From positions 28,909 through 92,908 of the forward strand of contig DATKPE010000056.1 in assembly GCA_035524335.1 (NCBI GenBank): 64,000 bases of DNA, read 5' to 3'. Position numbers and translations under genes: made by a program. This DNA comes from DATKPE01 sp035524335 (GTDB lineage Bacteria; Bacteroidota; Ignavibacteria; UBA10030; SZUA-254). Below are positions 18,780-27,697 of the stretch, in pieces. Every line of letters starts with the position of its first letter. Position 1 is the first letter of the stretch. A model generated the notes under the pieces. It did not search any database. It had not been told where the DNA came from and saw only the letters and a program-made list of their open reading frames with translations.

Positions 18780-20978
18780 ATGATGATCGCGTATCGTTCC
18801 TCGCCGGCACGGCTCCTGATCCTCATTCTTCTGATGCAGGTGGGGGATTCCCGCCTCGCCATGGCCCAGAGATTCTTCACCTCCTTCGGCCAGGTATCGA
18901 CGTTCAGGACAGGACAGCATCCCCGCCATCTTATCGCCGCCGATTTTTCCGGCGACGGGAACAACGCGATCGGGGTGATTTATGCCGACCGGATCGATCT
19001 GAAATTCCGCGATTCCTCCGGATTCCGGACCACCGAAATCCCCGTCGAGGGGGAAGTCGCCGAGGCGGCGCCCATCCGCTTCCGCGGCCAAAAACGCTCT
19101 GATATCGTCGTTCTTACATCGGTCCCGCCCGCCGTCCGGCTCCTCCGCTCCCGTCCACGTACGGGATACCTGCGCCTCTTCCACGAGCCGCTTGACGCCA
19201 CCGTCGATCATCTCCTCATCGCCGATCTGAACGCGGACGGCATGCCCGACATTCTGCTCTACGGCAAAAAACACCTCGGCATCACCGTTCTGCTCGGCGG
19301 GGCGGGAGGTTCCTTCAGGAAGCTTCCCCCGATCCTGACCGAATATTCCTTCGGCGTTCTGACCGTTACCGACCTCAACAATGACCGCATCCCCGATATC
19401 ATCGGCACCGACTGGCTCACGAACGATATCATGGTGTTCATCGGATTTGGAAAGATGAAATACGGAAACCCCGTCCGGATAAAAGGGGAGAGCGAACCGG
19501 CGGCTCTCGAAACCGGCCGTTTCACCGCCGGCCCCCTCGACGATATCATCGCCCTCTATCCGGATCAGCACAGCGTGAGGGTCTTCGCAGGGTCGGCAGA
19601 AGGGAACTTCCAGACGTCACTCACCAAAGAATTCGAGGGCGATCTGCTCGGATTCCGGTCGGCCGACCTGAATAACGACGGCCATCCCGATCTAACCGTT
19701 CTCACCACCCGCGCCCTTGACGTGATCCTCAATGACGGACACGGAGGGATTGCCGGCGAAAATGAATTTGCCGCAGGGAAGTCGCCGGCGGAATTTCTCC
19801 TTTTTTCCGACGGCCGGACGCACGCACCGGCGGCGGCGGTGCTCGATACGGCGCACGGTTCGGTCAGACGGCTGTCGAATTCCCGCGAATCGGTCAGTGC
19901 GGAGGAAGAATTTTATGCGTCCGGTCTGGCGCCCGGAGCCCCGCTCCTCGCAGACATCAATGGTGACGACAGGAATGAACTTCTTGTGCCGAACGCCTTC
20001 TCCCGCACCATCGGCGTGTATACCGCCCCCACCGGGCATGCGTTCAGCGGTCCCGTCTCCTTTGAATCGGATTTCAGCGTCAGCACTCTCCGATTCGTTG
20101 CGTCGACAGCCGATTCCGCCGCCCTTCTGGTCGGCACATCGGCAACGGCGGAAAGCCTCGCCGTCATTGCGATCAATCCGTTTACGGACGCGCACCGGGT
20201 TATGACCCTGCCGACGCAGGGTATTCCGGACATCCTGTTCGCCCGCTCCGACACAGCCACATCGCTCCTTCACCTGTTCGCGATGGAATATCCCCGCGGC
20301 AGTATGGCCGGACAGCTTGTCGAATATGAGCAGATCTCCCCGGCACGGTTCGTCGAACGCACCTACCGGACGCTAAGCCACGATCCGCTCGTTGCCGCCG
20401 CAATGGCCGACTTCAATCGGGATTCGTATCCCGACATTGTGTTTGCTTCCTACAGTTCGGCACAGCACCGCGTCGATCTGCTGACGGCGGAGGGAAATGA
20501 CCGGGAGGAATTCACCCGCGTCCGGCATCTCGCATCGCTGGAGGCGCGTGAGTTTCCCCGGATCGGCCTCTGGTGCGGTGATTTTAACGGCGACGGCCGG
20601 CAGGACATTCTCCTGAATGTCCGGGCGCCCGAAAACGCCCTCTATCTGTTTCTCGGGAGAGACGATTCGACGATGACGCCTGTCGCACCGCAGTTGAAGG
20701 GGGAGATGAGCATCGAACATCGGTCTGATCTGCAGATTGTTCCGGGCGGACACGGCCGCAGATCCGAGCTGGCCGTCAACAACGATCTCCTCAGGATCCT
20801 CCAGCTGTTCACCGTCCGGGAAGACGGCGCCCTGATTCCTTCGGGGAAGCTTCTCAGTACCGAAGGGATTGGAGGATTTTTCATCGGCGGATCCGCCGAC
20901 GAAGGAACGGAACAGCTCGTGATCACCGACCGGGCCCAGGGTGAAATCCGTGTAGTCCGGATGGGGGGAGGCCGGTGA
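18780..20978 (+). CDS. Secreted FG-GAP/VCBS repeat protein
   Basis: 732 residues. The N-terminus is a signal peptide (to about residue 29, ending LAMA). The mature chain holds repeated calcium-binding-type blades with DxNxDxxPD loops: ADLNADGMPDILLYG, TDLNNDRIPDIIGTDW, ADLNNDGHPDLTVLT, ADINGDDRNELLVPN, ADFNRDSYPDIVFASY and GDFNGDGRQDILLNV. Such repeats form a beta-propeller typical of secreted or surface proteins. No catalytic motif was recognised. The stop codon overlaps the start of the metalloprotease gene, so both products are probably made together. ATG codons at 18780 and 18783 are equally possible. Confidence 0.85.
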   Translation: MMIAYRSSPARLLILILLMQVGDSRLAMAQRFFTSFGQVSTFRTGQHPRHLIAADFSGDGNNAIGVIYADRIDLKFRDSSGFRTTEIPVEGEVAEAAPIRFRGQKRSDIVVLTSVPPAVRLLRSRPRTGYLRLFHEPLDATVDHLLIADLNADGMPDILLYGKKHLGITVLLGGAGGSFRKLPPILTEYSFGVLTVTDLNNDRIPDIIGTDWLTNDIMVFIGFGKMKYGNPVRIKGESEPAALETGRFTAGPLDDIIALYPDQHSVRVFAGSAEGNFQTSLTKEFEGDLLGFRSADLNNDGHPDLTVLTTRALDVILNDGHGGIAGENEFAAGKSPAEFLLFSDGRTHAPAAAVLDTAHGSVRRLSNSRESVSAEEEFYASGLAPGAPLLADINGDDRNELLVPNAFSRTIGVYTAPTGHAFSGPVSFESDFSVSTLRFVASTADSAALLVGTSATAESLAVIAINPFTDAHRVMTLPTQGIPDILFARSDTATSLLHLFAMEYPRGSMAGQLVEYEQISPARFVERTYRTLSHDPLVAAAMADFNRDSYPDIVFASYSSAQHRVDLLTAEGNDREEFTRVRHLASLEAREFPRIGLWCGDFNGDGRQDILLNVRAPENALYLFLGRDDSTMTPVAPQLKGEMSIEHRSDLQIVPGGHGRRSELAVNNDLLRILQLFTVREDGALIPSGKLLSTEGIGGFFIGGSADEGTEQLVITDRAQGEIRVVRMGGGR

Positions 20979-22684
20979 TGCGGACCTGGCTGATCATCGT
21001 CTGCGCGGCGGGGCTCTGGTCTGCCGCCTCTGGACAGACCGCGACGCATGCCGACGATGTCAAACGTCTGATCGAGGCGTACCGGCCGTTCAATGGCCCG
21101 CGGACGGCGGTGCGGAGACCCGAGGGGAAGTGCGGTCTCCAGCAGTCTGTCCGGCTCCTCAATCTCTGGCCGTCGCTTACTCCTGCCGAGCGGCGCGAAC
21201 TGAAGTCTGTATTCTTTTCCCAACAGGCGCAGGCGGATACCGTTATCGGCAGATTTCATTTCTATTATGATACGACGGGGAGCAATGCACCGATGCTCCT
21301 CGACGACAATTACAATCCGATTCCGGGTACGTACCGGCGGTTCGTCGATTCCGCCGGTGCGATCTTCAATCATGTCTGGCACGTCGAAATCGACCAGCTC
21401 GGGTATGATCCGCCCCCTCTCGGTCCGGACAGCACCTACCCCATCGATATCCTGAGCCTGGACCAGGGGCTGTACGGGGAGACCGTCCCCGATCCGATTC
21501 AGATACCCGGATCGGGTTCACCGCCCAGGTACCGGACGTTCATCGAGATCGACAATACCTTTCAGTATGTCTATTCATCCTCCCGCGGTCTTCCCGGCCT
21601 GCACGTCACGGCCGCGCACGAATTTCACCATGCGATCCAGTTCGGCGCCTACGGGTTCTGGGGATCCGCCAATCAGTTTTATATGGAGATCACGTCGACC
21701 TGGATGGAAACGGTCGTCTATCCGTCGGTGCATGATTATTATCAGTACGTCAGCGACCCCGACCCGTCGCTCTTGACGCAGTTCACGCACCCGGAAACGC
21801 GATTCACCGCCCTCAACGGAAGCATAGAGTACAGCAGGGCGGTCTGGGGAAAATTCATCGAGAAGCGGTTTTCGCGATCGGTGATGCGGCGTAGCTGGGA
21901 ACTCATGCGACAGCAGTCGACCCTCGCCGCCGTCGACGCGGCGCTGACCGAGCGGGGGAGTTCCTTCCGCGAGGCATTTCTTGAGTATGCCTTCTGGAAC
22001 CTGAATACCGGACCCCGATCCGATACAGGCAGATATTACAGCGACGGTCTGAATTATGCCCCGGTGGCGGTCAACTCGGCGCTTTATTTTCCGCCCTCCG
22101 CCTCAGCCGCCTCGCAGACGGAGGCGTTCGGCTCGGTCTATTACTCATTCTGCCTCCTTGCCTCGCCCTCCGACTCCTCGGGATGCGGCGCGGGAGCCGC
22201 CCAGATGCCGGTGATCGTCACCAACCTCAACACCGGCAACGCCTACCTCGATATCATGCTTCCGTTCACCTACGGGCTTTCCCGCGACCCTGTGGATGGC
22301 GCCGATCATCTCGCCAACAATCTGTACGCGAAGCTGTATGTTCCGGATCCGGGGAACTGGAACGCGCGGACGGCGGTACCGGTCGTCGTGACCGAACCGC
22401 TGGTCTTCCCGAATCCGTACCGTATCAGCAGTACTTCTCCGGTCTGGTTCCGTCTTCCGGTCACGCCGGTTCAGCCGACGGCGCATCTCAGGATATTCTC
22501 CTCCTCGTATCATCAGGTGTACGACGGCGATCTCCCGGTTGTCAATTTTCAGCCGCTGGAGCCGTCTCTCCGCTGGAACGGGATCGTCAACAGCGGAGCG
22601 CTCCTGTCGAGCGGTATCTACATTTATTCGCTCACCGTCGATAACACGACATATACCGGTAAATTCGCCGCAATCCGGCAGTGA
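20978..22684 (+). CDS. Secreted zinc metalloprotease (MXAN_6640-like) with T9SS-type tail
   Basis: 568 residues from ATG 20978, which overlaps the upstream TGA; a GTG at 20975 is an alternative. There is a signal peptide (MRTWLIIVCAAGLWSAASG). The zinc motif HEFHH lies at about residues 214-218 in VTAAHEFHHAIQFGAYGFWG, followed by FYMEITSTWMETVVYP with a likely third ligand Glu; this matches the MXAN_6640 family of putative metalloproteases. The last about 95 residues (VFPNPYRISSTSPVWFRLP to SSGIYIYSLTVDNTTYTGKF) look like a FlgD-like/type IX secretion C-terminal sorting domain. It is therefore probably exported across the outer membrane. Substrate unknown. Confidence 0.82.
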   Translation: MRTWLIIVCAAGLWSAASGQTATHADDVKRLIEAYRPFNGPRTAVRRPEGKCGLQQSVRLLNLWPSLTPAERRELKSVFFSQQAQADTVIGRFHFYYDTTGSNAPMLLDDNYNPIPGTYRRFVDSAGAIFNHVWHVEIDQLGYDPPPLGPDSTYPIDILSLDQGLYGETVPDPIQIPGSGSPPRYRTFIEIDNTFQYVYSSSRGLPGLHVTAAHEFHHAIQFGAYGFWGSANQFYMEITSTWMETVVYPSVHDYYQYVSDPDPSLLTQFTHPETRFTALNGSIEYSRAVWGKFIEKRFSRSVMRRSWELMRQQSTLAAVDAALTERGSSFREAFLEYAFWNLNTGPRSDTGRYYSDGLNYAPVAVNSALYFPPSASAASQTEAFGSVYYSFCLLASPSDSSGCGAGAAQMPVIVTNLNTGNAYLDIMLPFTYGLSRDPVDGADHLANNLYAKLYVPDPGNWNARTAVPVVVTEPLVFPNPYRISSTSPVWFRLPVTPVQPTAHLRIFSSSYHQVYDGDLPVVNFQPLEPSLRWNGIVNSGALLSSGIYIYSLTVDNTTYTGKFAAIRQ

Positions 22685-22691
22685 TGAACGA

Positions 22692-23333
22692 ATGCTTGAA
22701 CTGACGGCCGCACATATCGCCAAGACCTTCAACCGGAGAAACATTTTCCGGGACGTCAGCTTTACGCTCAAGGAGGGGACATCGCTGACGCTGACCGGAA
22801 GAAACGGCTCCGGGAAATCGACGCTCATGAAAATCATCGCCGGCGTCCTCACCCCGAGCCGGGGGAGCGTTGTCCTCAACGACGATGGAAAAACCATCCC
22901 CTCCTCCGATCATTACCGGTACTTCGGATTCGTCTCGCCCTATCTTCAGCTGTACGACGAATTCAGCGGCGAGGAAAATATCCGTCTGGTTCAGGAAATC
23001 AGGGGGCTGCCGGCGGAACAGTCCACGATCGACGGAGCGCTCGCGGACGTCGGGCTTGCGGGCCGCGGCGGCGATCTTCTCCGCACCTATTCCTCAGGCA
23101 TGAAACAGCGGCTGAAATATGCCGCCGCTCTGGTTCACCGGCCCCGCATCCTGCTCCTCGATGAGCCGACCTCGAACCTCGACGAGGAAGGAAAGGCGTT
23201 CGTCCACAGGGCGATCGAACGGCAGAAGGGCCAGGGCATCCTCATCCTGGCAACCAACGAACGGGACGAGCTGTCGCTCTGCGACGCCGTCATCACGCTC
23301 GGCGATCCGGCCGGCGGGAAAGAGGGGCTGTAG
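22692..23333 (+). CDS. ccmA: ABC ATPase, heme exporter CcmA-like
   Basis: 213 residues from ATG 22692. The ATP-binding subunit of the CcmAB transporter that releases holo-CcmE in System I cytochrome c maturation. Walker A is GRNGSGKST at residues 36-44; the signature is YSSGMKQRLKYAAAL; Walker B is RILLLDEPTSNLD; and a switch Asn/Glu follows in ILATNERDE, where a His is normally found. The position directly upstream of ccmB-F assigns the role. CcmB starts 2 nt after the stop. A longer upstream frame exists but overlaps the protease gene and lacks ABC similarity. Confidence 0.88.
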   Translation: MLELTAAHIAKTFNRRNIFRDVSFTLKEGTSLTLTGRNGSGKSTLMKIIAGVLTPSRGSVVLNDDGKTIPSSDHYRYFGFVSPYLQLYDEFSGEENIRLVQEIRGLPAEQSTIDGALADVGLAGRGGDLLRTYSSGMKQRLKYAAALVHRPRILLLDEPTSNLDEEGKAFVHRAIERQKGQGILILATNERDELSLCDAVITLGDPAGGKEGL

Positions 23334-23335
23334 GC

Positions 23336-24010
23336 ATGTTCCGCTCCATCGGCCCCGTCCTCGCGGTCATGCGGAAGGAGTTCCGGTCCGAACTCCGCAC
23401 CCGGTACGCCCTCAACGCGCTCTTCATGTTTGTGGTGACGACGCTGGCGATCATCCTCTTCGCGATCGGCAACGAAAACGCGTCGTCCGAGGTCCTCTCG
23501 GGCGTCCTCTGGATCATCATCTTCTTTTCGACGATGTCGGGTCTTTCGCGGACCTTCATCACGGAGGAAGAGCGCGGCACCGGCCCGACCCTCCAGCTCC
23601 TGACGCGGCCGCTCACCATCTTCATCGGAAAATTTATCTTCAATACGGTTCTCCTCTTTGCCATCAACCTGCTGACCGTTGCGCTCTACCTTCTGTTGCT
23701 CACCAACTACCAGATCAGATCGTACGACATCTTTATCACGATCATGGCGCTCGGCACGGTCGGATTGTCGGCAACCTCCACGATCCTTGCCGCAATCGTC
23801 GCCAAGGCCAATACCAAGGGGACCCTCTATCCGGTCCTCTCGTTTCCGCTTCTCCTGCCGCTCCTTCTTTCGGTGATCAATGCCACCAAGATGGCGGCGG
23901 ACGGTGCCCGATTCCTCGACGCGCTGGGGGAATATCAGGTGCTGATTTCCTACAGCGTGGTGATTTTCACCGCTTCCGTCCTCCTTTTCGAATTTATCTG
24001 GAAGGACTGA
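23336..24010 (+). CDS. ccmB: Heme exporter permease CcmB
   Basis: 224 residues with six hydrophobic segments. CcmB is the membrane subunit paired with CcmA. The opening VLAVMRKEFRSELRTRYALNALFMFVVTTLAIILFAIG and the segment SGLSRTFITEEERGTGPTLQLLTRPLTIFIGKFIFNTVLLFAINLLTVALYLLLL are typical of CcmB. The central YDIFITIMALGTVGLSATSTILAAIVAKANTKGTLYPVLSFPLLLPLLL closes the family pattern. It lies between ccmA (2 nt) and the ccmC promoter. Confidence 0.9.
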   Translation: MFRSIGPVLAVMRKEFRSELRTRYALNALFMFVVTTLAIILFAIGNENASSEVLSGVLWIIIFFSTMSGLSRTFITEEERGTGPTLQLLTRPLTIFIGKFIFNTVLLFAINLLTVALYLLLLTNYQIRSYDIFITIMALGTVGLSATSTILAAIVAKANTKGTLYPVLSFPLLLPLLLSVINATKMAADGARFLDALGEYQVLISYSVVIFTASVLLFEFIWKD

Positions 24011-24034
24011 CACGGAGAGAGCAATCACACTTCC

Positions 24035-24066
24035 TTTGCGTCGGAAGGAGATATTTCCTATATTAC
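24035..24066 (+). promoter_or_regulatory. Internal promoter TTTG-N20-TATATTAC before ccmC
   Basis: TTTG at 24035-24038, 20 nt, TATATTAC at 24059-24066. Placed 34 nt before the ccmC ATG, it could drive ccmC-F separately from ccmAB. Confidence 0.45.
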
Positions 24067-24099
24067 CCCGTTGTACTGAATCCTGGTTCCATCATAACC

Positions 24100-24801
24100 A
24101 TGGATATGACGCTCTTGAAATTTCTTCTTTTCTTCTGGCTGGCGGGGGTGATCCTCGCCGCCTTTGCATTTCCGATAGTTCCATCCCCCCGGCACTGGAA
24201 CGAATTCCCCGTCATTCCCGGACTTGAAGACAAAGCTCGGATTCTCTTTTTCCATGTCCCGATGTCGTGGACTGCCGTCGTGGCCTTCATTATATCGATG
24301 ATCTCGGCCATCCGGTATCTCGTCCGGAAGAACGGGAATGACGACATTGTTTCCGCCGCATCGGCGGGGCTGGGGCTTCTGTTCTGCGTTCTGGCAACCG
24401 TCACCGGCTCGCTCTGGGCGAAATTCAACTGGGGCTCGTTCTGGAACTGGGACCCGCGCGAAACATCGATCGCCATTCTCCTCCTCATCTACGGCGCCTA
24501 TTTTGCCCTCCGGTCGGCGATCGACGGGGAAGAAAAACGGGCGATGCTCTGTGCCGTCTATGCCATCCTGGCCGGGGTCACGATGCCGTTTTTCATATTC
24601 ATCGTTCCGCGCATCGTGGCGAGTCTCCATCCTGAACCGATCGTCAATTCCCAGGGAAAAATTCATATGAACCCGACGATGCTGACGGTCTTTCTGGCCT
24701 CGCTTGCCGGCTTCACCGCTCTGTACTTCTGGATGCTCCGCCTCCGGATCAGAACGATGAAGGCCGAAATTCTCTCCCTTGCCCGTGCGGATGCGGCATG
24801 A
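24100..24801 (+). CDS. ccmC: Heme handling protein CcmC
   Basis: 233 residues. CcmC delivers heme to CcmE. Six hydrophobic segments are visible, and the tryptophan-rich heme-handling (WWD) motif reads WGSFWNWDPRETS near residue 113. Conserved His residues flank it: HVPMSW near residue 53 and a later one near residue 170 in ASLHPEP. The start at 24100 is supported by the -33/-7 promoter upstream, while an ATG at 24106 would also work. The stop overlaps the ccmD start (ATGA, 24798-24801). Confidence 0.93.
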   Translation: MDMTLLKFLLFFWLAGVILAAFAFPIVPSPRHWNEFPVIPGLEDKARILFFHVPMSWTAVVAFIISMISAIRYLVRKNGNDDIVSAASAGLGLLFCVLATVTGSLWAKFNWGSFWNWDPRETSIAILLLIYGAYFALRSAIDGEEKRAMLCAVYAILAGVTMPFFIFIVPRIVASLHPEPIVNSQGKIHMNPTMLTVFLASLAGFTALYFWMLRLRIRTMKAEILSLARADAA

Positions 24802-24935
24802 CGGAATTCTTCGCAGATCATGCTCTCCTGATCGTTCTTGCCGGCTCGCTGCTCTGCTGGACGGGAGTGTTCCTCTTTCTTCTGCGGATGGACAGGGCAC
24901 TGAAGCATATCGAAGATCACTTGAAACAGGGATGA
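24798..24935 (+). CDS. ccmD: CcmD-like small membrane protein
   Basis: 45 residues, too short to be found by length-filtered searches. The sequence begins MTEFFADHALLIVLAGSLLCW, followed by a hydrophobic helix to about residue 29 and a charged tail (RMDRALKHIEDHLKQG). CcmD is a short single-helix protein that aids CcmE release from CcmC and CcmAB. It overlaps ccmC by 4 nt and ends 4 nt before ccmE, the expected ccmC-D-E order. The sequence similarity of CcmD is weak in general, so the call rests on position and topology. Confidence 0.7.
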   Translation: MTEFFADHALLIVLAGSLLCWTGVFLFLLRMDRALKHIEDHLKQG

Positions 24936-24939
24936 CATC

Positions 24940-25329
24940 ATGAAACTCAAAATCGCCATCGGGTCGGTCGTTATTCTTGCCGCCGTCGTCTTCGGCGCAA
25001 TTTCGTTCGTAGAAACGAATGTGGAGTACACCGATTTTCATACCGCCGCCGAAACCGGCAAGAAGGTGCAGGTGAAGGGGGAGTGGCAAAAGGACCAGTC
25101 CTCCGCATACGACGCCGGGCTGAATCAGTTTACCTTTTTCATGAAGGACGACAACGGCGTCACCGAGAAAGTGGTGTTCGACGGGGTCAAGCCGAATAAT
25201 TTCGAGATCGCGAACGCGATTGTGGTCAAGGGCCGGTACGAGCGGGACTGCTTCCACGCCTCCGACATTCTGACCAAATGCCCGTCGAAATACGAGGCGG
25301 ACGCGGAAACAGTTAAAAAGTCGCTCTGA
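24940..25329 (+). CDS. ccmE: Heme chaperone CcmE, CxxxY type
   Basis: 129 residues with an N-terminal membrane anchor (residues 4-22) and a periplasmic OB-fold domain (from GKKVQVKGEW, residues 40-49, to residue 112). CcmE holds heme covalently and passes it to CcmF. The usual HxxxY is replaced here by CPSKY, so Cys 114 and Tyr 118 form the CxxxY variant described from Desulfovibrio and archaea. The last residues after the motif are only EADAETVKKSL, shorter than in E. coli. It lies between ccmD and ccmF. Confidence 0.92.
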   Translation: MKLKIAIGSVVILAAVVFGAISFVETNVEYTDFHTAAETGKKVQVKGEWQKDQSSAYDAGLNQFTFFMKDDNGVTEKVVFDGVKPNNFEIANAIVVKGRYERDCFHASDILTKCPSKYEADAETVKKSL

Positions 25330-25341
25330 CCGGAACCGCGC

Positions 25342-27681
25342 ATGGGAAGCACGCTCGTCCGTCTTGCATTTTCCGCCGCTCTCCTCAGCACCGGCTCCTA
25401 TTTTTATGCCGCGCAGAAGTCCCGTGCAACCGCCGTCCAGATCGGCCGTACCGCCTATCAGATCTGTGCCGTCCTGGTTCTCGGATTCGCCGCTCTGCTC
25501 CTTTCCTATATCCTTACCCATCAGTTCCAGTACACGTATGTCTGGAGCTACAGCTCGACCACGCTTCCGACACCCCTGCTGATCTCGACGTTCTACGCCG
25601 GGCAGGAGGGGAGTTTTTCGCTCTGGACGCTCTACAGCGTCGTCATCGGCATCATTCTGATTCAGTACACCTCGAAACGGGATTATGAAGCGCACGTCAT
25701 GGCCGTCTGGTCGGGGATCCTCTCCTTCCTTCTGCTCATGCTGATCGTGAAAAATCCCTTCACGATGATCTGGGATTCGTTCCCGAACGATCTTCTCCAT
25801 ACCGGCGCCATACCGCCGGAGATCACCAACTTTGTCTGGGTCGACCGGGCCCGCGAGGTCTGGGCGCAGATTCCCGTGGAAGGGAGGGGACTGAATCCCC
25901 TCCTCCAGAATTACTGGATGGTCATTCACCCGCAGATCCTGTTCACGGGATTTTCGTCGATGGCCGTCCCGTATGCCTTCGCCGTCGCCGGCCTCTGGAA
26001 ACGGGACTACCAGAGATGGATTACGATCGCGAAACCCTGGACCGTCTTCGGCTCGGCGGTGCTCGGCACCGGGATCATCCTCGGAGGGTACTGGGCGTAT
26101 GAGACCCTGGGGTGGGGCGGGTACTGGGGGTGGGATCCGGTTGAAAATTCGTCGCTGATCCCCTGGCTGGTCTGCGTCGCCTCCATCCATACCATGATGG
26201 CGCAGCTCCGGTCCGGCGTCTTCATGCGGACGAACTTCCTGATGAGCATTTTCTGCTACATCATGGTCCTCTACAGCACTTTTCTGACGCGGAGCGGGGT
26301 GCTGGGCGATACCTCGGTGCATTCGTTCGTGAGTCCCGGCATGTGGGCCTATTGGCTTCTTCTGGCGGTGATCGTCGTCTTCGGCCTGGCCGGACTCGTC
26401 CTGCTTCTTGTGCGGATGCGGGAAATGCCCAGGGTGCCGGTGGAACATCACCTCTATTCCCGTGAATTCGCCCTCCTCCTCGGGGCGTTCACGATCTGCT
26501 TTGCGGCAATCTTCATCACGCTCGGCACGTCTTCCCCGATCATCACGAACATTCTGAAAGGGAAAGCCGCCGCGGTGGAAACATCGTATTACGTCAAAAC
26601 GACGCTTCCCCTCGGCATTGTCATCGCTCTGCTGGCCGGGATCGGACAGCTTCTCTGGTGGCAGGCCTCGGATGCACGGAGGCTCTTTGCCTCATTGCGG
26701 TATCCGCTGCTCACTGCGGTGCTCTTCACGGGCGCCATCATCCTGTTCGGCGTCCGGGATCTTCCGATCATCATCCTGGCATTTGCCTCGGCGTTCGCGC
26801 TGTTCGTCAATCTCGCCGTCGGGTACCGTATCTTCACCGGCAATCCGAAGTACGCGGGGGGCGCGATCGCCCATATCGGATTCGCGCTCCTTTTCCTCGG
26901 GTTCATCGCGAGCGCGCGGTACGACGACAAGCAGACGGTCTCCCTCGAGGAGGGACGGCCGGTGCAGGTCTTCAACGACTATACCCTGACATACGTCGGC
27001 AACCGGCAGATCGATGCGGAACAGTACGGTTTCACGGTCGATGTGCGGCACGGGGAATCCGATTTTACCGTCACGCCCGTGATCAGGTATAACAGTCAGG
27101 AGAACAGTTCGATGCGGCATCCTGACATTCTGAACCTCTATACGAAGGATTTTTACGTCTCACCCCTCTCCGTGGAAACGCCGAAGAACGATCAGGAGGA
27201 TCTCCTGACGTTCAGCAAGAATGAAACGAAGGAGGTCAATCACCTCAGAGTGACATTTCTCGATTACGATTTTTCGGATGTGGAAAAGGGGAAGATGGCG
27301 ACCGGCGGAGCATTTTCCATCGGTGTGCTCATGCAGATCGAGAAGGAGGGTAAAACGTATCCTCTCCGGCTGAAGATGAAGAATGAAGGAGGGTCGGTCG
27401 ATTTCATCCCGGCATCGATCGAGGGGGACAGGACCATGTTCGTGATCAACCGTGTCCAGCCCAACCGCGAGGACCCGTCACAATCGAAAGTAACGATCGG
27501 GGTCAGGATTCCGGACGAAGGCGGTCAGAAAAAGCCGCAGAAGGAAACTCTCATCATCGAGGCGAGCATTAAGCCGTTCATCAATCTGGTCTGGATGGGG
27601 ACGATCACCCTTGTGGTCGGATTCATCATCACCATCATCCGCCGCGTCGAAGAAGCCAGATCGGAACGCCACACCTCCTGA
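25342..27681 (+). CDS. ccmF: Cytochrome c heme lyase subunit CcmF
   Basis: 779 residues, longer than the common 600-660, the excess being a C-terminal periplasmic region. CcmF transfers heme from CcmE to apocytochrome c. Multiple helices are present. The WWD motif is WGGYWGWDPVENSSLIPWLV near residues 254-273. His residues near it and in a later segment are likely heme ligands. Residues about 530-740 are a soluble domain containing two strand-rich halves. It is the last gene of the ccm block; no ccmG, ccmH or ccmI follows. The stop is 16 nt from the convergent HMA gene. Confidence 0.93.
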   Translation: MGSTLVRLAFSAALLSTGSYFYAAQKSRATAVQIGRTAYQICAVLVLGFAALLLSYILTHQFQYTYVWSYSSTTLPTPLLISTFYAGQEGSFSLWTLYSVVIGIILIQYTSKRDYEAHVMAVWSGILSFLLLMLIVKNPFTMIWDSFPNDLLHTGAIPPEITNFVWVDRAREVWAQIPVEGRGLNPLLQNYWMVIHPQILFTGFSSMAVPYAFAVAGLWKRDYQRWITIAKPWTVFGSAVLGTGIILGGYWAYETLGWGGYWGWDPVENSSLIPWLVCVASIHTMMAQLRSGVFMRTNFLMSIFCYIMVLYSTFLTRSGVLGDTSVHSFVSPGMWAYWLLLAVIVVFGLAGLVLLLVRMREMPRVPVEHHLYSREFALLLGAFTICFAAIFITLGTSSPIITNILKGKAAAVETSYYVKTTLPLGIVIALLAGIGQLLWWQASDARRLFASLRYPLLTAVLFTGAIILFGVRDLPIIILAFASAFALFVNLAVGYRIFTGNPKYAGGAIAHIGFALLFLGFIASARYDDKQTVSLEEGRPVQVFNDYTLTYVGNRQIDAEQYGFTVDVRHGESDFTVTPVIRYNSQENSSMRHPDILNLYTKDFYVSPLSVETPKNDQEDLLTFSKNETKEVNHLRVTFLDYDFSDVEKGKMATGGAFSIGVLMQIEKEGKTYPLRLKMKNEGGSVDFIPASIEGDRTMFVINRVQPNREDPSQSKVTIGVRIPDEGGQKKPQKETLIIEASIKPFINLVWMGTITLVVGFIITIIRRVEEARSERHTS

Positions 27682-27697
27682 AGGTGCGGAAGGTCGG

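Noticed and set aside
23119..24100. A plus-strand frame joining the end of ccmA, ccmB and ccmC as one long protein
   Set aside because: The upstream part is the wrong frame of ccmA and ccmB; only the part from 24100 matches CcmC, so there is no fusion or frameshift.
24058..26451. A 797-codon minus-strand frame across ccmC, ccmE and ccmF
   Set aside because: Composition is Arg/Asp/Glu/His-rich without any hydrophobic or domain pattern; it mirrors the membrane genes on the plus strand.
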